Shown here: positions 26,787 to 36,296 of the stretch, in pieces
Numbering within the stretch: the first letter of the stretch is position 1
Layout: each line of letters starts with the position of its first letter
Assembly (NCBI GenBank): GCA_015075745.1
Contig: JABTTW010000002.1
Coordinates: 944,453 to 1,008,452, forward strand
From: Planctomycetia bacterium
Lineage (GTDB): Bacteria; Planctomycetota; Phycisphaerae; UBA1845; UTPLA1
Length of the DNA: 64,000 nt
Reading direction: 5' to 3'
Position numbers and translations under genes: made by a program
Notes under the pieces: model-generated
Told to the model about the DNA's origin: nothing
What the model saw: only the letters and a program-made list of their open reading frames with translations
The model's database searches: none

Positions 26787-27281
26787 TTAAGAACCCGGAT
26801 GCGGCGCCGCATGGCATTGACCGCCGCCCTGTATTGCCTTCATGAGGTGCTTTATTGCGGGGCCGACAAGGTCCAGGCACTCGCGAACGCCGCGCGGACT
26901 GCCGGGCAGCATGACCACAAGGCACTGACCGATGACGCCGGCGCCGCCGCGGGAAATAATGGACATCGGCGTCTTCTCAAAACTTCCAATTCTCATGATC
27001 TCGCCGAATCCCGGGAGGGTCTTGTCGAAGAGCGGCGTGAGGGCATCCGGCGTCACGTCGCGCGGTCCGGCCCCCGTGCCTCCGGAAGTCACGATCAGCG
27101 GAAACACGCCGGCCAGTGATTTCACCAGTGATTGTATTTCGCCCGCTTCGTCCGGAACGAGCACCAGATGTGATGCGTCGAAGCCGAGCTCGCCCAGCGC
27201 GGCCTGCGCGGCGGGTCCGCTTTCGTCGGCTGCCCGACCGGCGGATCGCGTGTCTGAGATGGTGATGACCGCGGCTTTCAC
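26787..27281 (-). CDS. moaB: Molybdenum cofactor biosynthesis protein MoaB/Mog family
   Basis: A 164-residue molybdopterin-binding protein (MoCF_biosynth). Marks are AAVITISDTRSAGRAADESGPAA at the N-terminus, VTSGGTGAGPRDVTPDALTPLFDKTLPGFGEIMR in the middle, and LVVMLPGSPRGVRECLDLVGPAIKHLM at the end. The family adenylates molybdopterin before metal insertion. The start is GTG with no clear ribosome binding site. It sits 36 bp downstream of phoR in the same direction, which may be accidental. The xanthine-dehydrogenase-like enzyme at 57.6-61.4 kb would need this cofactor. Confidence 0.92.
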   Translation of the reverse strand: MKAAVITISDTRSAGRAADESGPAAQAALGELGFDASHLVLVPDEAGEIQSLVKSLAGVFPLIVTSGGTGAGPRDVTPDALTPLFDKTLPGFGEIMRIGSFEKTPMSIISRGGAGVIGQCLVVMLPGSPRGVRECLDLVGPAIKHLMKAIQGGGQCHAAPHPGS

Positions 27282-27317
27282 GATGGGATGTTAACGACGA
27301 GCGCGGGACGCGGCAAA

Positions 27318-29147
27318 TTATGACCCGCCGGAATCGCGAGCATCAATCTCCGCGCCGACGGAATTCTCCGCGAACGCGGGAATCTGAAAACTCACGACCG
27401 TGCCCTCGCCCACTTTGCTGCGAATGGCGACCTTGCCCTGCATGGCATTGACGGCATGCTTCACGATGGCCAGCCCCAGGCCGGTGCCGCCCTGATTCAT
27501 GCCGCGCGACCTGTCGACCTGATAAAATCGCTCGAAGACGCGGTCGATATCTTCCATCGGGATGCCGCAGCCGTCGTCCTCCACCTCGAAAACCGCGAAC
27601 TTGTCCTCGCGCCGGCAACTGAGCTTGATGCGCCCGCCCTCCGGGATGAACTTGACCGCGTTATCGATGAGATTCTTGAGAATCAGCTCCAGCCATCGCT
27701 GATCAGTGTGGATCGGCCCGACGTCGGACTTCATGGTGAAGGTCGCTTGCTTCGCGCTCAGAACTTGACCGAAGGTGGCCCGCAGGCCGGCATAGACTTC
27801 TTCAAGGTCGAAAGTGGAATAATTCAGTTCAATATTGACGGACTCCACCTTGCTGAGATTCATCAGATCGTCGGTCAGGGCTTGCAGGCGCATCAGGTTT
27901 CGATCAATCATGGCCATGAAACGCGCCTGTGCGTTCGCGTCAAGGCCCGGCTCTCTCAGCGTGTCCACTGCGGCGCGAATCGCCGCCACCGGCGTTCGCA
28001 GTTCGTGTGAAGCGTTGGCGACGAAGTCGGATTTCATCGCGACCGACTTGGCGATGGCGGTGATGTCGCGCAGACACATCAACCAGGCGATGGGCGTTTC
28101 AGTGTCGACGACGTGAATGATCAACGCGTCGACGGTTCGCGCGACGCCGTTGGAAGTGAGAATGATCTCGCGACGAACCTCTTTTGAACCGGACGAGGTT
28201 GTCTCCTCCCACAATCGGCGAAGCCCGCGATCGGGAATCTGCTCAACAATGGGCCCGCCGACCAGCGAATGGGCAATGCCGAGAATCCGGATCGCCGCCG
28301 GATTGACCAACAGCACAATCCCCTCTTGATTCACCGCGATGACGCCTTCTTCCAGCGTGCCGATCGTGATGGCCAGATCGCGCCGCTGCTGATGCGCTTC
28401 CTGGATTCTGTCGGACAGATTTCGCCGCATTCGATCCAGCGCCGCGGCGACCTGGCGAATCTCGTCGTCGCCCTCGACCTCCAGCCTCGTGGCCAGATCG
28501 CCGCGACCGAGCCGATTGGCCCACGCACCGACGCGTTGAATCGGGGCGGCGAGGCCTCGAGACATGAACCACGCGATCATCAGCGCCAGGGGCAGGGCCA
28601 CGCAGAGCCCCGCTGCGATAAGCTGCCAGATGACCCGCTCCCGCCGTGCCAGATCCTCAAACGGCGCCGCAATGCGGACGATGGCCACCGTCGCGCCGTC
28701 AATGATCAACGGCGCCGCGACATAGACAAAGGAATGACCGACCGACGCGCTGAGTCGCCGGTTGACGCCGATTCGTCCCTGCAACGCCTCGATCACCTCG
28801 GGGCGGTCAGAGTGATTCGCCATGGACTTCGCCGGTGCGTCTGAGTCAGCGATGACGTCACCGTCAGGCAGAATCACGGTTGTCCGAAGGCCCGTGTCAT
28901 TCTTGATTTGCAGACAACCCTCCTGCAGCGAGGCCGAAGATTCGGACCAGCTTCCGGCCACCACTCGGGTCGCGAGGTGGGCACTGTTGCGAAGCTGCTC
29001 GACGTTGTAGTCGCTCAGCCAGTGCTGCATGATCTGCCAGGCAAACGCGGCCACCAGCAGCATTCCGATGCACATCATCAAGCCGAGGCGCGTGAAGACG
29101 CGCTTGAAAAAGTTGCCCTGGCCCGTACTCAAGTCATCGTGAAGCAT
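27318..29147 (-). CDS. phoR: PhoR-like sensor histidine kinase
   Basis: A 609-residue membrane sensor kinase. Helices at about 18-40 and 173-195 flank a periplasmic sensor of about 130 residues. A HAMP domain spans about 196-248, a PAS domain about 258-365, and HisKA begins at 374 with His 381 in NASHELRTPVAAIR. The HATPase has NLIDNAVKFIPEGG (N box), DDGCGIPMEDIDRVFERFYQVDR (G1/F boxes) and GGTGLGLAIVKHAV (G2). It pairs with the phoB gene 114 bp upstream and lies beside PiT transporters, so phosphate-starvation signalling is the natural call. Unlike enterobacterial PhoR it has a sizeable periplasmic domain, as in Bacillus. Confidence 0.9.
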   Translation of the reverse strand: MLHDDLSTGQGNFFKRVFTRLGLMMCIGMLLVAAFAWQIMQHWLSDYNVEQLRNSAHLATRVVAGSWSESSASLQEGCLQIKNDTGLRTTVILPDGDVIADSDAPAKSMANHSDRPEVIEALQGRIGVNRRLSASVGHSFVYVAAPLIIDGATVAIVRIAAPFEDLARRERVIWQLIAAGLCVALPLALMIAWFMSRGLAAPIQRVGAWANRLGRGDLATRLEVEGDDEIRQVAAALDRMRRNLSDRIQEAHQQRRDLAITIGTLEEGVIAVNQEGIVLLVNPAAIRILGIAHSLVGGPIVEQIPDRGLRRLWEETTSSGSKEVRREIILTSNGVARTVDALIIHVVDTETPIAWLMCLRDITAIAKSVAMKSDFVANASHELRTPVAAIRAAVDTLREPGLDANAQARFMAMIDRNLMRLQALTDDLMNLSKVESVNIELNYSTFDLEEVYAGLRATFGQVLSAKQATFTMKSDVGPIHTDQRWLELILKNLIDNAVKFIPEGGRIKLSCRREDKFAVFEVEDDGCGIPMEDIDRVFERFYQVDRSRGMNQGGTGLGLAIVKHAVNAMQGKVAIRSKVGEGTVVSFQIPAFAENSVGAEIDARDSGGS

Positions 29148-29261
29148 CTGTTACCGCGCGATTCTACGGGGATCAGCGCCGCAATGTCGCTGCCTGATGA
29201 ATGATAACCGACTCAGATTAACACAATGAATGGAAGCGACGGCACGCGCACGACGACGGAA

Positions 29262-29975
<714 letters not shown>

Positions 29976-30040
29976 CGGGAGAGACCCTCGAAGCTGGTAC
30001 AAAAGGAATGGGTGGTCGTTTCGCCTGCATCGACAGCTCA

Positions 30041-30046
30041 ATTATA
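30041..30046 (-). promoter_or_regulatory. Possible -10 element ahead of phoB
   Basis: A perfect TATAAT on the minus strand, 66 bp ahead of the phoB ATG. No good -35 hexamer stands at 16-18 bp. The Pho-box-like site lies a further 114 bp upstream, too far for the usual geometry, so a second promoter nearer the box is also possible. Confidence 0.4.
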
Positions 30047-30159
30047 GTGCGGGGGCTGATTGAATACACGCCTGAATGATAATGGGTGAAACACTTTCCG
30101 ACGCCGACGACTTGCGTTGATCCCGCTAAGCGTTCATTCGCAAACTGACAACGAACAAC

Positions 30160-30189
30160 CCTTACGCTGCGTTAACACAATCTTAACCG
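30160..30189. promoter_or_regulatory. Pho-box-like site upstream of phoB
   Basis: Three 8-bp units recur with an 11-bp period: CCTTACGC (30160-30167), GTTAACAC (30171-30178) and CTTAACCG (30182-30189). The last two are close to the cyanobacterial Pho box (CTTAACCT repeats with 3-bp spacers). The site lies between the PiT gene end and phoB. It aligns without gaps to a second site at 32726-32755 with 19 of 30 bases identical. Confidence 0.65.
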
Positions 30190-30242
30190 TCCGCGATCGC
30201 CAACCATTTTTCGGTTCGCCCACGCCGACCGCTGCGAAGCAT

Positions 30243-31889
30243 TCACTCTTCCTCCAGCGAATACTCTTCGGGATGCATTCGCTCACGCGCCTCCAGACGA
30301 ACGCGATGCTCCTGCGCATCTGATCGACGTTTGACGTGACCGCGAATAAACAGGTTCACGATGATGCAGGTCGCCATCCCGATGACACCCAGATAGAACA
30401 CCACCAAACTCACGAGTCCTGCGGCAATCATGGCGATCAAGGCTGCCGCAAACCAGCAGAACACGACCCAGATGGACCGTCCAAGCTTGAGTGCGGCATC
30501 ACCACGAACAAAAATACGATCGGCGGCCCCCGTCGCGATGACCGCCGCGAAAGCGACATAGGTCGTCGAAACTGGCATGCCCAGCGCCGAAGCAGTAGCG
30601 ATGACGCTCGCGGAAACACACACGATCACGCACGCCCGGAGCGGATCGTAGTGCAGAGTCTTGCCGCGAACGTTCTTGGTCTCAATCGGCGCCAGCGACG
30701 GCATGACCTCACCGCCCCGGCCGCGAGCCAGAATCCGACGCGCGATGGTGATGCACCAGTTCGGAGCCCATAGTTTCACGTGATGGCCGGCACTGCCCAT
30801 GCGTACCTCGGCGCGCGTCACCCGCTGGGCATGATCCGTCATCATTCCCATGACCAACAGAACGCCAGACCCGAAGAGCGCCCACCACGGGATGTTCGCC
30901 CGGGAGATGTCCTCGATCGGCTGATTCTGGTAAACGCCTGAGACCACCTTGAGCGCGGCCAGGCCCGGCGCCGCACAGTTGGCGAGGTCGTTCTGCCCGA
31001 ACGAAAACGCCATGCCGAGCATGCCCAGGACCGTTAAGACGGGAAACAACAGCTCGGCCGCCCGACGACGATAGATGATCAGCGTCAAGTGGATCAGGAT
31101 GCCGAACACGACCCACATCGCCAGAAGCGCAAGAATCGGACCCTCATAGGGACTCGACTTGATGACGGAGACGAGAGGCTTAATGAGAGACACGTTCTTC
31201 ATGCCCTTGATCAACATGAAGTAGGCCAGGCCCGCCATGAGTCCCCCACCGACAAGGCCGCCATAAAGAAGCAACTGCGGCAGGCTGGACCATTTGTCTC
31301 TGATCGCGGCCCTTGCAAATCGCTGGATGATGAAACCCATCACCCCGGAGAGGAAGATCGAGCAAACAATGGCCACAAGTACCTTGACGACGCCCCCCCA
31401 AGTGACGGCATGAATGGACTCCGGCGATCTGAATACGCCGAGAAACAGCGATGCCCCGAGCAACTCGAAAATCAGCGTCATCGTCGTGCTGACCGGCATG
31501 CCGAACGCGGAATAGGTATAGAGCAGAATCGTGTCAACGATATAAACAGAGGTGTAGATCGCCAGCACCTCTCTGACCCCGAAGGCCTCCGGAGAGAAGA
31601 TTCCCCGGCGGGCGGTCTCAATGACATCTGACGACAGCGTGGCCCCGAGGATGACGCCGATCGCGGCGATCCGAACGGCCATTTTCCGGCTGAGGATGCG
31701 CGAGCCGAACACGGAATTGACAATGTTGGCGGCGTCGTTGCGACCGACCTCGATCGTATCCCAAATCAGCATGCCGATCGCAAGCACCGCCGCGGCCGCC
31801 GTAAAGCTGCTAAACCCCTCCGCGGCGGCGGACTGTGCGATCACATTGAGAACGCCATGTTGCAAAGAGTCGCTTCTTTCATCGTCCAT
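30243..31889 (-). CDS. PiT-family inorganic phosphate transporter (long form)
   Basis: A 548-residue membrane permease of the PHO4/PiT family, which takes up metal-phosphate with H+ or Na+. Both halves show the PiT signature: EVGRNDAANIVNSVFGSRIL near residue 47 and SFGQNDLANCAAPGLAALKV in the second half. GMPVSTTMTLIFELLG and GMPVSTTYVAFAAVIATG are the paired repeat motifs. A hydrophilic loop between the halves (HAQRVTRAEVRMGSAG... to KNVRGKTLHYDPL) makes it longer than the second PiT in this window. It follows a DUF47 gene by 34 bp, the usual pairing. The charged C-terminus ends in EEYSLEEE. Confidence 0.94.
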   Translation of the reverse strand: MDDERSDSLQHGVLNVIAQSAAAEGFSSFTAAAAVLAIGMLIWDTIEVGRNDAANIVNSVFGSRILSRKMAVRIAAIGVILGATLSSDVIETARRGIFSPEAFGVREVLAIYTSVYIVDTILLYTYSAFGMPVSTTMTLIFELLGASLFLGVFRSPESIHAVTWGGVVKVLVAIVCSIFLSGVMGFIIQRFARAAIRDKWSSLPQLLLYGGLVGGGLMAGLAYFMLIKGMKNVSLIKPLVSVIKSSPYEGPILALLAMWVVFGILIHLTLIIYRRRAAELLFPVLTVLGMLGMAFSFGQNDLANCAAPGLAALKVVSGVYQNQPIEDISRANIPWWALFGSGVLLVMGMMTDHAQRVTRAEVRMGSAGHHVKLWAPNWCITIARRILARGRGGEVMPSLAPIETKNVRGKTLHYDPLRACVIVCVSASVIATASALGMPVSTTYVAFAAVIATGAADRIFVRGDAALKLGRSIWVVFCWFAAALIAMIAAGLVSLVVFYLGVIGMATCIIVNLFIRGHVKRRSDAQEHRVRLEARERMHPEEYSLEEE

Positions 31890-31923
31890 CTGCGGACGAT
31901 TTATCGTGCTGTAACAGTTGGCG

Positions 31924-32595
31924 CTACTGCGAGATCATGCGCCTGAGCCGATCGGCCATCTTTTCCGCGTGGTTGGCGAGCTGACCCAGCTCCAGAAACA
32001 CCCTCCACCACAGCATCAGATCCGAAGCCTTCAGCTCGTCCTCTATGGCGAACAATTCCTGACTCAGCTTGTACTGAGCCTTGTCTGCCTCCCACTCGGC
32101 AAGCTCCACCGCGCGAATCTGATCATGCAGACCCGCCGCCTGATCGGGCGTGAAGCCGCGCGCCACCAGCTCGGGAAGGCTCTCGTTCATCGCGTGATTC
32201 TTGTCGCAGACCTGCAGGATGGTTTCCACGTAATCGAACACGCGCGACTGGAGACTCGCCGGCATCTTCAGCTTCTTGATGGTCAGCAGGATCGCGATGT
32301 CTTCCACCGCGTCGGCCATGTCATCCTGAAGCTTCAAATAGCCCAGCAGATCGCCCCGATAGACCGGAAGAAAGAAACTGCGCGGGATGGCCTGCCGGAT
32401 CTCGTCCTTAATCGTGTCGGCTTCGTGCTCCAGCTTGAACACGCGCTTCACGAGTTCGTCCAACTGGTCGCCCTGCTGATCCCGGACTGCCTCCAGCATC
32501 GGACGGACCAGTGTCACGCACTCGCGCACTTTCTTGAGATGATGCAACAATGGTTCAAACGGCGAACGCTGAAACAGCTCCTCGATCAGGCCCAT
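31924..32595 (-). CDS. DUF47/TIGR00153 PhoU-like protein
   Basis: A 223-residue helical protein starting at ATG 32595, which has GGAG six bases upstream; the frame extends to 32607. It opens MGLIEELFQRSPFEPLLHHLKKV and contains the PhoU-like metal-binding pattern FKLEHEADTIKDEIRQ (E-x-x-x-D). It continues with YLKLQDDMADAVEDIAILLT. The family is nearly always encoded next to PiT transporters and is thought to regulate them. It is the first gene of the leftward PiT operon and shares its upstream region with a second, rightward DUF47 gene. Confidence 0.92.
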   Translation of the reverse strand: MGLIEELFQRSPFEPLLHHLKKVRECVTLVRPMLEAVRDQQGDQLDELVKRVFKLEHEADTIKDEIRQAIPRSFFLPVYRGDLLGYLKLQDDMADAVEDIAILLTIKKLKMPASLQSRVFDYVETILQVCDKNHAMNESLPELVARGFTPDQAAGLHDQIRAVELAEWEADKAQYKLSQELFAIEDELKASDLMLWWRVFLELGQLANHAEKMADRLRRMISQ

Positions 32596-32934
32596 GGCGA
32601 TCTCCAATCGGGACCTACCCGTCCCATTCGCGCGACGGAATTCCGCCGCGCAGCACGTCCGGCCGACGGAACTACGTTCCCGCCCACCGAAGGTTACATT
32701 CTCTTTCGATTGACGCAGTCCACAACCTAATCCAGCGCTAAGAAACTGTTAAGAGCTCGGCCGATCAGATATCTAGACTGCGGTCACCAGAAAAATTCCC
32801 AGGATGTTGCGATTTTTGCGATTGCTCCTGCGATTCAACGCTGGACAGGTGCCGCGCGCCCGGCCATGATTTCCCCTCTGCCGGTCGGATATCCGTGATG
32901 CTCCGCAGAAATGCAGGCGAGGGAGGATTGGGTT
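32596..32934. other. Divergent control region between two DUF47-PiT operons
   Basis: No gene is seen here. The region has to drive both the leftward and rightward DUF47-PiT operons. A Pho-box-like site lies near its middle. A TATCTA at 32770-32775 could be a -10 for the rightward operon. For the leftward operon no convincing -10 was found. Confidence 0.55.
32726..32755. promoter_or_regulatory. Pho-box-like site between divergent PiT operons
   Basis: Three units with an 11-bp period: CCTAATCC (32726-32733), GCTAAGAA (32737-32744) and GTTAAGAG (32748-32755). It aligns base for base to the site ahead of phoB. It is about 130 bp from the leftward start codon and 180 bp from the rightward one, so a single PhoB site could serve both operons. 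Confidence 0.62.
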
Positions 32935-33558
32935 GTGTTCAGTATTCTGCCTCGCGACACCGAGTTTTTCGACTTATTCGATCACACCGCCCGCATCGTT
33001 CATACGACGGCGAAAGCCTATGCCGAGCTCGCCTCGGACTACAGGAACCGGGAAAAGCACATCGCGGAAATCCGTAAACTCGAACACGACGGTGACGACG
33101 CGGTCCATGCAGCCCTGGGCAAACTCGACACGTCCTTCATCACCCCATTCGACCGTGAGGACATTCACGCCCTCCTTTCGCGCATGGATGATGTCATTGA
33201 CGAGATCGACGCCGCCGCAAAACGCTTTACGCTCTATTCGATTCCCGAACCGACTCCCTGGATGGAAAAGCAAACCGGAATTCTCGTACGCGCTACGCTG
33301 CTCGTCGCCGAAGCCGTCAAGGGTCTCCGCGACCTGCGCCGACCGGGAGACTTGCAGAAAAAGCTCGTCGAAATCCACCAACTGGAGAACGACGGAGACG
33401 ATCTCAACCACGCCGCCGTCGCCGAACTCTATGCCACGGCAAAGGACCCGATCCTCGTCATGAAATGGAAGGAAGTCTACGACTTTACCGAGCGAGCCAT
33501 AGACCGCTGCGAGGACATCGCTGACACGATCGAGGGCATCATCCTCAAGAACGCCTGA
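32935..33558 (+). CDS. DUF47 PhoU-like protein (rightward copy)
   Basis: A 207-residue protein. The GTG at 32935 is chosen because GGAGG lies eight bases upstream and because the family begins M-F-x-hydrophobic-L-P-[KR]; an ATG at 32911 adds eight residues without support. Visible marks are FSILPRDTEFFDLFDHTARIV, IRKLEHDGDDAVHAALGKLDTSFITPFDREDIHALLSRMDDVIDEIDAA, and QLENDGDDLNHAAVAELY. The two E-x-D-G-D-D patterns are the PhoU-like metal sites. It is distantly related to the leftward DUF47 protein, not a recent copy. The PiT gene starts 10 bp after its stop. Confidence 0.94.
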   Translation: MFSILPRDTEFFDLFDHTARIVHTTAKAYAELASDYRNREKHIAEIRKLEHDGDDAVHAALGKLDTSFITPFDREDIHALLSRMDDVIDEIDAAAKRFTLYSIPEPTPWMEKQTGILVRATLLVAEAVKGLRDLRRPGDLQKKLVEIHQLENDGDDLNHAAVAELYATAKDPILVMKWKEVYDFTERAIDRCEDIADTIEGIILKNA

Positions 33559-33568
33559 GGACCCTCGC

Positions 33569-34585
33569 ATGATCACCTACATCGTTATCATCGTAGCGAT
33601 CGCCCTCATTTTCGACTTCGCCAACGGATTCAACGATGCCGCCAACTCGGTGGCCACCATCGTCGCAACTCGGGTGCTCACGCCGCGCCTTGCCGTTCTC
33701 TGGGCCGCCTTTTTCAATTTCATCGCCGCCTTCTTCTTCGAGACCCATGTCGCCGCGACCATCAGCAAGGGAATCGTCGATCAGGCCATCGTCGATCCAC
33801 ACCTGATCCTCGCCGTCTTGCTTTCCGCCATCACCTGGACGGTCCTCTGCACTTATCGCGGCCTGCCCATCAGCGTCTCCCACTCGCTGATCGGTTCCAT
33901 GATCGGCGCGGGCATGGTCAAAGCGGGAATCGGCTGTCTCAAGTGGTCAAAGATCGGCGAGATCTCCGTTTACATCGTCATTGCACCCTTGGCCGGCTTG
34001 GTCCTGGGCTGGATACTGATGGTGGCCACGATTTGGGTTTGCAGGAATAAAACGCCCCGCGGCGTCGATAGCTGGTTTCGGCGGCTGCAACTCGTTTCCG
34101 CCGGCGCATTCAGCCTCAGCCACGGTCTTAATGATGCCCAGAAAACCATGGGAATCATCATGCTTCTCCTGCTCAGTAACCCGGCCCTTGCCAAGTATGC
34201 GACCATCGATGGCGCAAATACCGGACACCCTCGCTGGTGGATCATCCTGAGTTGCCACTTCGCCATTGCCCTCGGCACCTATCTGGGCGGATGGAAGGTC
34301 GTCCACACACTGGGGCATCGCGTCACAAAGCTTCAGCCCGTCGGAGGATTTTGCGCCGAGACCGGCGGCGGCGTCACCATCATCGGGCTCTCGGCCCTTG
34401 GGATTCCCCTCAGCACCACACACACCATCACCGGCGCGATCTTCGGCGTCGGCCTCACGCGGCGACTTTCCGCGGTGCGGTGGTCGGTCGGCGGAAAGAT
34501 CATCACGGCCTGGGTGCTTACCCTGCCCGCCGCGGCGGCAATGGCCGGCGCGATCTTCTGGATCATCTCTAAGTTGGTCTATTGA
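33569..34585 (+). CDS. pit: PiT-family inorganic phosphate transporter (short form)
   Basis: A 338-residue phosphate permease with about 9-10 helices. The first PiT signature is DFANGFNDAANSVATIVATRVLTPRLAVLWAAFFNFIAAF. The second is SLSHGLNDAQKTMGIIMLLLL, and GIPLSTTHTITGAIFGVGLTRR is the conserved C-terminal loop. It lacks the long central loop of the other PiT in this window. The ATG has GAGGA seven bases upstream. Having two different PiT forms suggests different affinity, direction or regulation. Confidence 0.95.
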   Translation: MITYIVIIVAIALIFDFANGFNDAANSVATIVATRVLTPRLAVLWAAFFNFIAAFFFETHVAATISKGIVDQAIVDPHLILAVLLSAITWTVLCTYRGLPISVSHSLIGSMIGAGMVKAGIGCLKWSKIGEISVYIVIAPLAGLVLGWILMVATIWVCRNKTPRGVDSWFRRLQLVSAGAFSLSHGLNDAQKTMGIIMLLLLSNPALAKYATIDGANTGHPRWWIILSCHFAIALGTYLGGWKVVHTLGHRVTKLQPVGGFCAETGGGVTIIGLSALGIPLSTTHTITGAIFGVGLTRRLSAVRWSVGGKIITAWVLTLPAAAAMAGAIFWIISKLVY

Positions 34586-34590
34586 TTTCC

Positions 34591-34607
34591 GCACGGAATG
34601 ACCGTGC
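34591..34607. terminator. Hairpin between convergent pit and PGI-like genes
   Basis: GCACGG (34591-34596) and CCGTGC (34602-34607) form a perfect 6-bp stem with a 5-base loop, five bases after the pit stop codon. There is no T-tract, so termination is uncertain. Confidence 0.35.
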
Positions 34608-34676
34608 CCGATCGACCCGACCGCGCGGCCCATCCCCCTGATGACTGCCCAAACATCCGGCAGTGCATGACGCGCT

Positions 34677-36269
34677 TCAGGCAAGCATGGACTCTGCCCC
34701 ATCCGCATCCGACAACCAGGAGGAAGCTCGCGTCCGCACCGCCTTCACTTCCGGATTCGACCCTGGATCGACGCCGATCAATCGGGAGTACACCAGCGTC
34801 GTATCCGCCCATAGCTGCCCGAGCCAGGCCGACGCCGCGAGATTGATCTCATCAACCGTGATCAGAATCGTGGGCATCTTCTCGCTGCATCGCTTGACAT
34901 TCGCCAGGCAGAGAATCCGATCCACGGCTCCGGCCGTAAGGCCCGCGTGCTCGGGATTGATCGCATCGGCGGACGCCTCCAGCAGCTTGTGCGTCGGCCC
35001 GCCGCCCTTTTTTCGCGTCGCAAGAATAAAGATCGCCAGCTTGTGTTCGCTCGTGCCCAGGATGGCTTCGAGATTCATGTGCGAATCTCTCGGCAGGCCA
35101 AGATACCTCGACATCGTGATGTCGTTGCCGTCCCGGTTGACGCCCTCGTTCCAATACTGGCAAAACTCGTCCGCCGAAAATCGCAGCAAGTTATCGTTCG
35201 TGCCGAGGTAGATGTGATTGACGCCCCGGCGAAGCTGCTGAATCCGAATGTAACGCGCCAGCACCACCGGCAGCGACTGAGTCTCGGTCAGTGCCATGGC
35301 CTCGCACGCCGACTGAATGACCCGCCAATAGCCGCGCACATCCAGCCCCGCCGCGTGCATCGGCGCCATGAGAATCGGCGTCTTGTTTCGTCCGTATCGC
35401 CCGGAGACTTCACTCGGCAGCTCGAGCACCAAATTGCCGTCGCGTTCGCCCAGCGCCTTGAGCGGCCCGCTGTTGGCGAAGACGACGCGCTTCGCCGAGC
35501 GCGGCGTCAACTCGTGAAGCTTCACCGTCTCTTCCGTGATGCCGCTTCGTGAGAATTCCAAAAACAGCGAATTCTCCAGATTCGCCTCAGGCGGCAGCGA
35601 GTCGATCTCCTTCGGCGAATTCGCCAACAACCACGTCACCTTTCGATCGAGCCGCTGATGCGCGAGGGCGGAGACGAAATAGTTGAATTGCTCGTTCGCG
35701 CCGATGCCGCTGTTGATGATGAATCGTGGACCGAACGGGCCGAAGTGTTTCGCGATATAAGCGTCCATCTTCACCGCGTCGCCGGCCAGAATCTTCTCCG
35801 CGTAGGCCAGCGGCTGATGTCGATACAGCACGCCAAGCGAGTCCTCCGCTGCCCCCGGCAGAAACGCGTCGAGCGGCTTCTGGACCGCGTCCAGGACGCC
35901 CTGCGGCGCCATGACCGGCTCATCGAATCCCGGTCCGAAGGCTCGCGCAACGATATTTCCGTCAGCCAGAGCGATGGACCGCCTCGATGACAGCGCCGCG
36001 GCCTTGACCTCGTCGCCACCCGCGGCGCTGCCGGCCTGCAACCTTGCGAGGACGCCGCCGAACCCGTGCGATTCAAGCAGGCTCCTGGCCTGCGAATCAG
36101 TCACGCGCCACGCCTCGGCGAAATTGTCGATGAGTTTCTGCGGCTGGATCGCGCCGGCCAGCGCGTCTTCAATGCGCTTCACGCTGATGGCGGCCGTGCC
36201 TGATTGCTGACCGGCAGCCTCCGACGCCGCGGCAAGTCGATCCGAAACTCGATTCCTGCCATCCGCCAT
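34677..36269 (-). CDS. Glucose-6-phosphate isomerase-like SIS-domain protein (divergent)
   Basis: A 530-residue protein whose central and C-terminal parts resemble phosphoglucose isomerase: INSGIGANEQFNYFVSALAH, FLEFSRSGITEETVKLHELT (the STT-type phosphate loop region) and EVSGRYGRNKTPILMAPMHAAGLD, which lines up with PGI signature 1. The second PGI signature (QxGVE..K) is not intact; the matching place reads YSRLIGVDPGSNPEVKAVR. The first 100 residues have no clear match. It may still isomerise glucose-6-phosphate or act on another sugar phosphate, for example in aldose-ketose or aldose-2-epimer chemistry. It lies 27 bp behind a GT2 gene in one direction, which hints at a polysaccharide-linked role. 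Confidence 0.65.
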   Translation of the reverse strand: MADGRNRVSDRLAAASEAAGQQSGTAAISVKRIEDALAGAIQPQKLIDNFAEAWRVTDSQARSLLESHGFGGVLARLQAGSAAGGDEVKAAALSSRRSIALADGNIVARAFGPGFDEPVMAPQGVLDAVQKPLDAFLPGAAEDSLGVLYRHQPLAYAEKILAGDAVKMDAYIAKHFGPFGPRFIINSGIGANEQFNYFVSALAHQRLDRKVTWLLANSPKEIDSLPPEANLENSLFLEFSRSGITEETVKLHELTPRSAKRVVFANSGPLKALGERDGNLVLELPSEVSGRYGRNKTPILMAPMHAAGLDVRGYWRVIQSACEAMALTETQSLPVVLARYIRIQQLRRGVNHIYLGTNDNLLRFSADEFCQYWNEGVNRDGNDITMSRYLGLPRDSHMNLEAILGTSEHKLAIFILATRKKGGGPTHKLLEASADAINPEHAGLTAGAVDRILCLANVKRCSEKMPTILITVDEINLAASAWLGQLWADTTLVYSRLIGVDPGSNPEVKAVRTRASSWLSDADGAESMLA

Positions 36270-36296
36270 TTCGTCGCTCCATAATCAATAAAGGCG

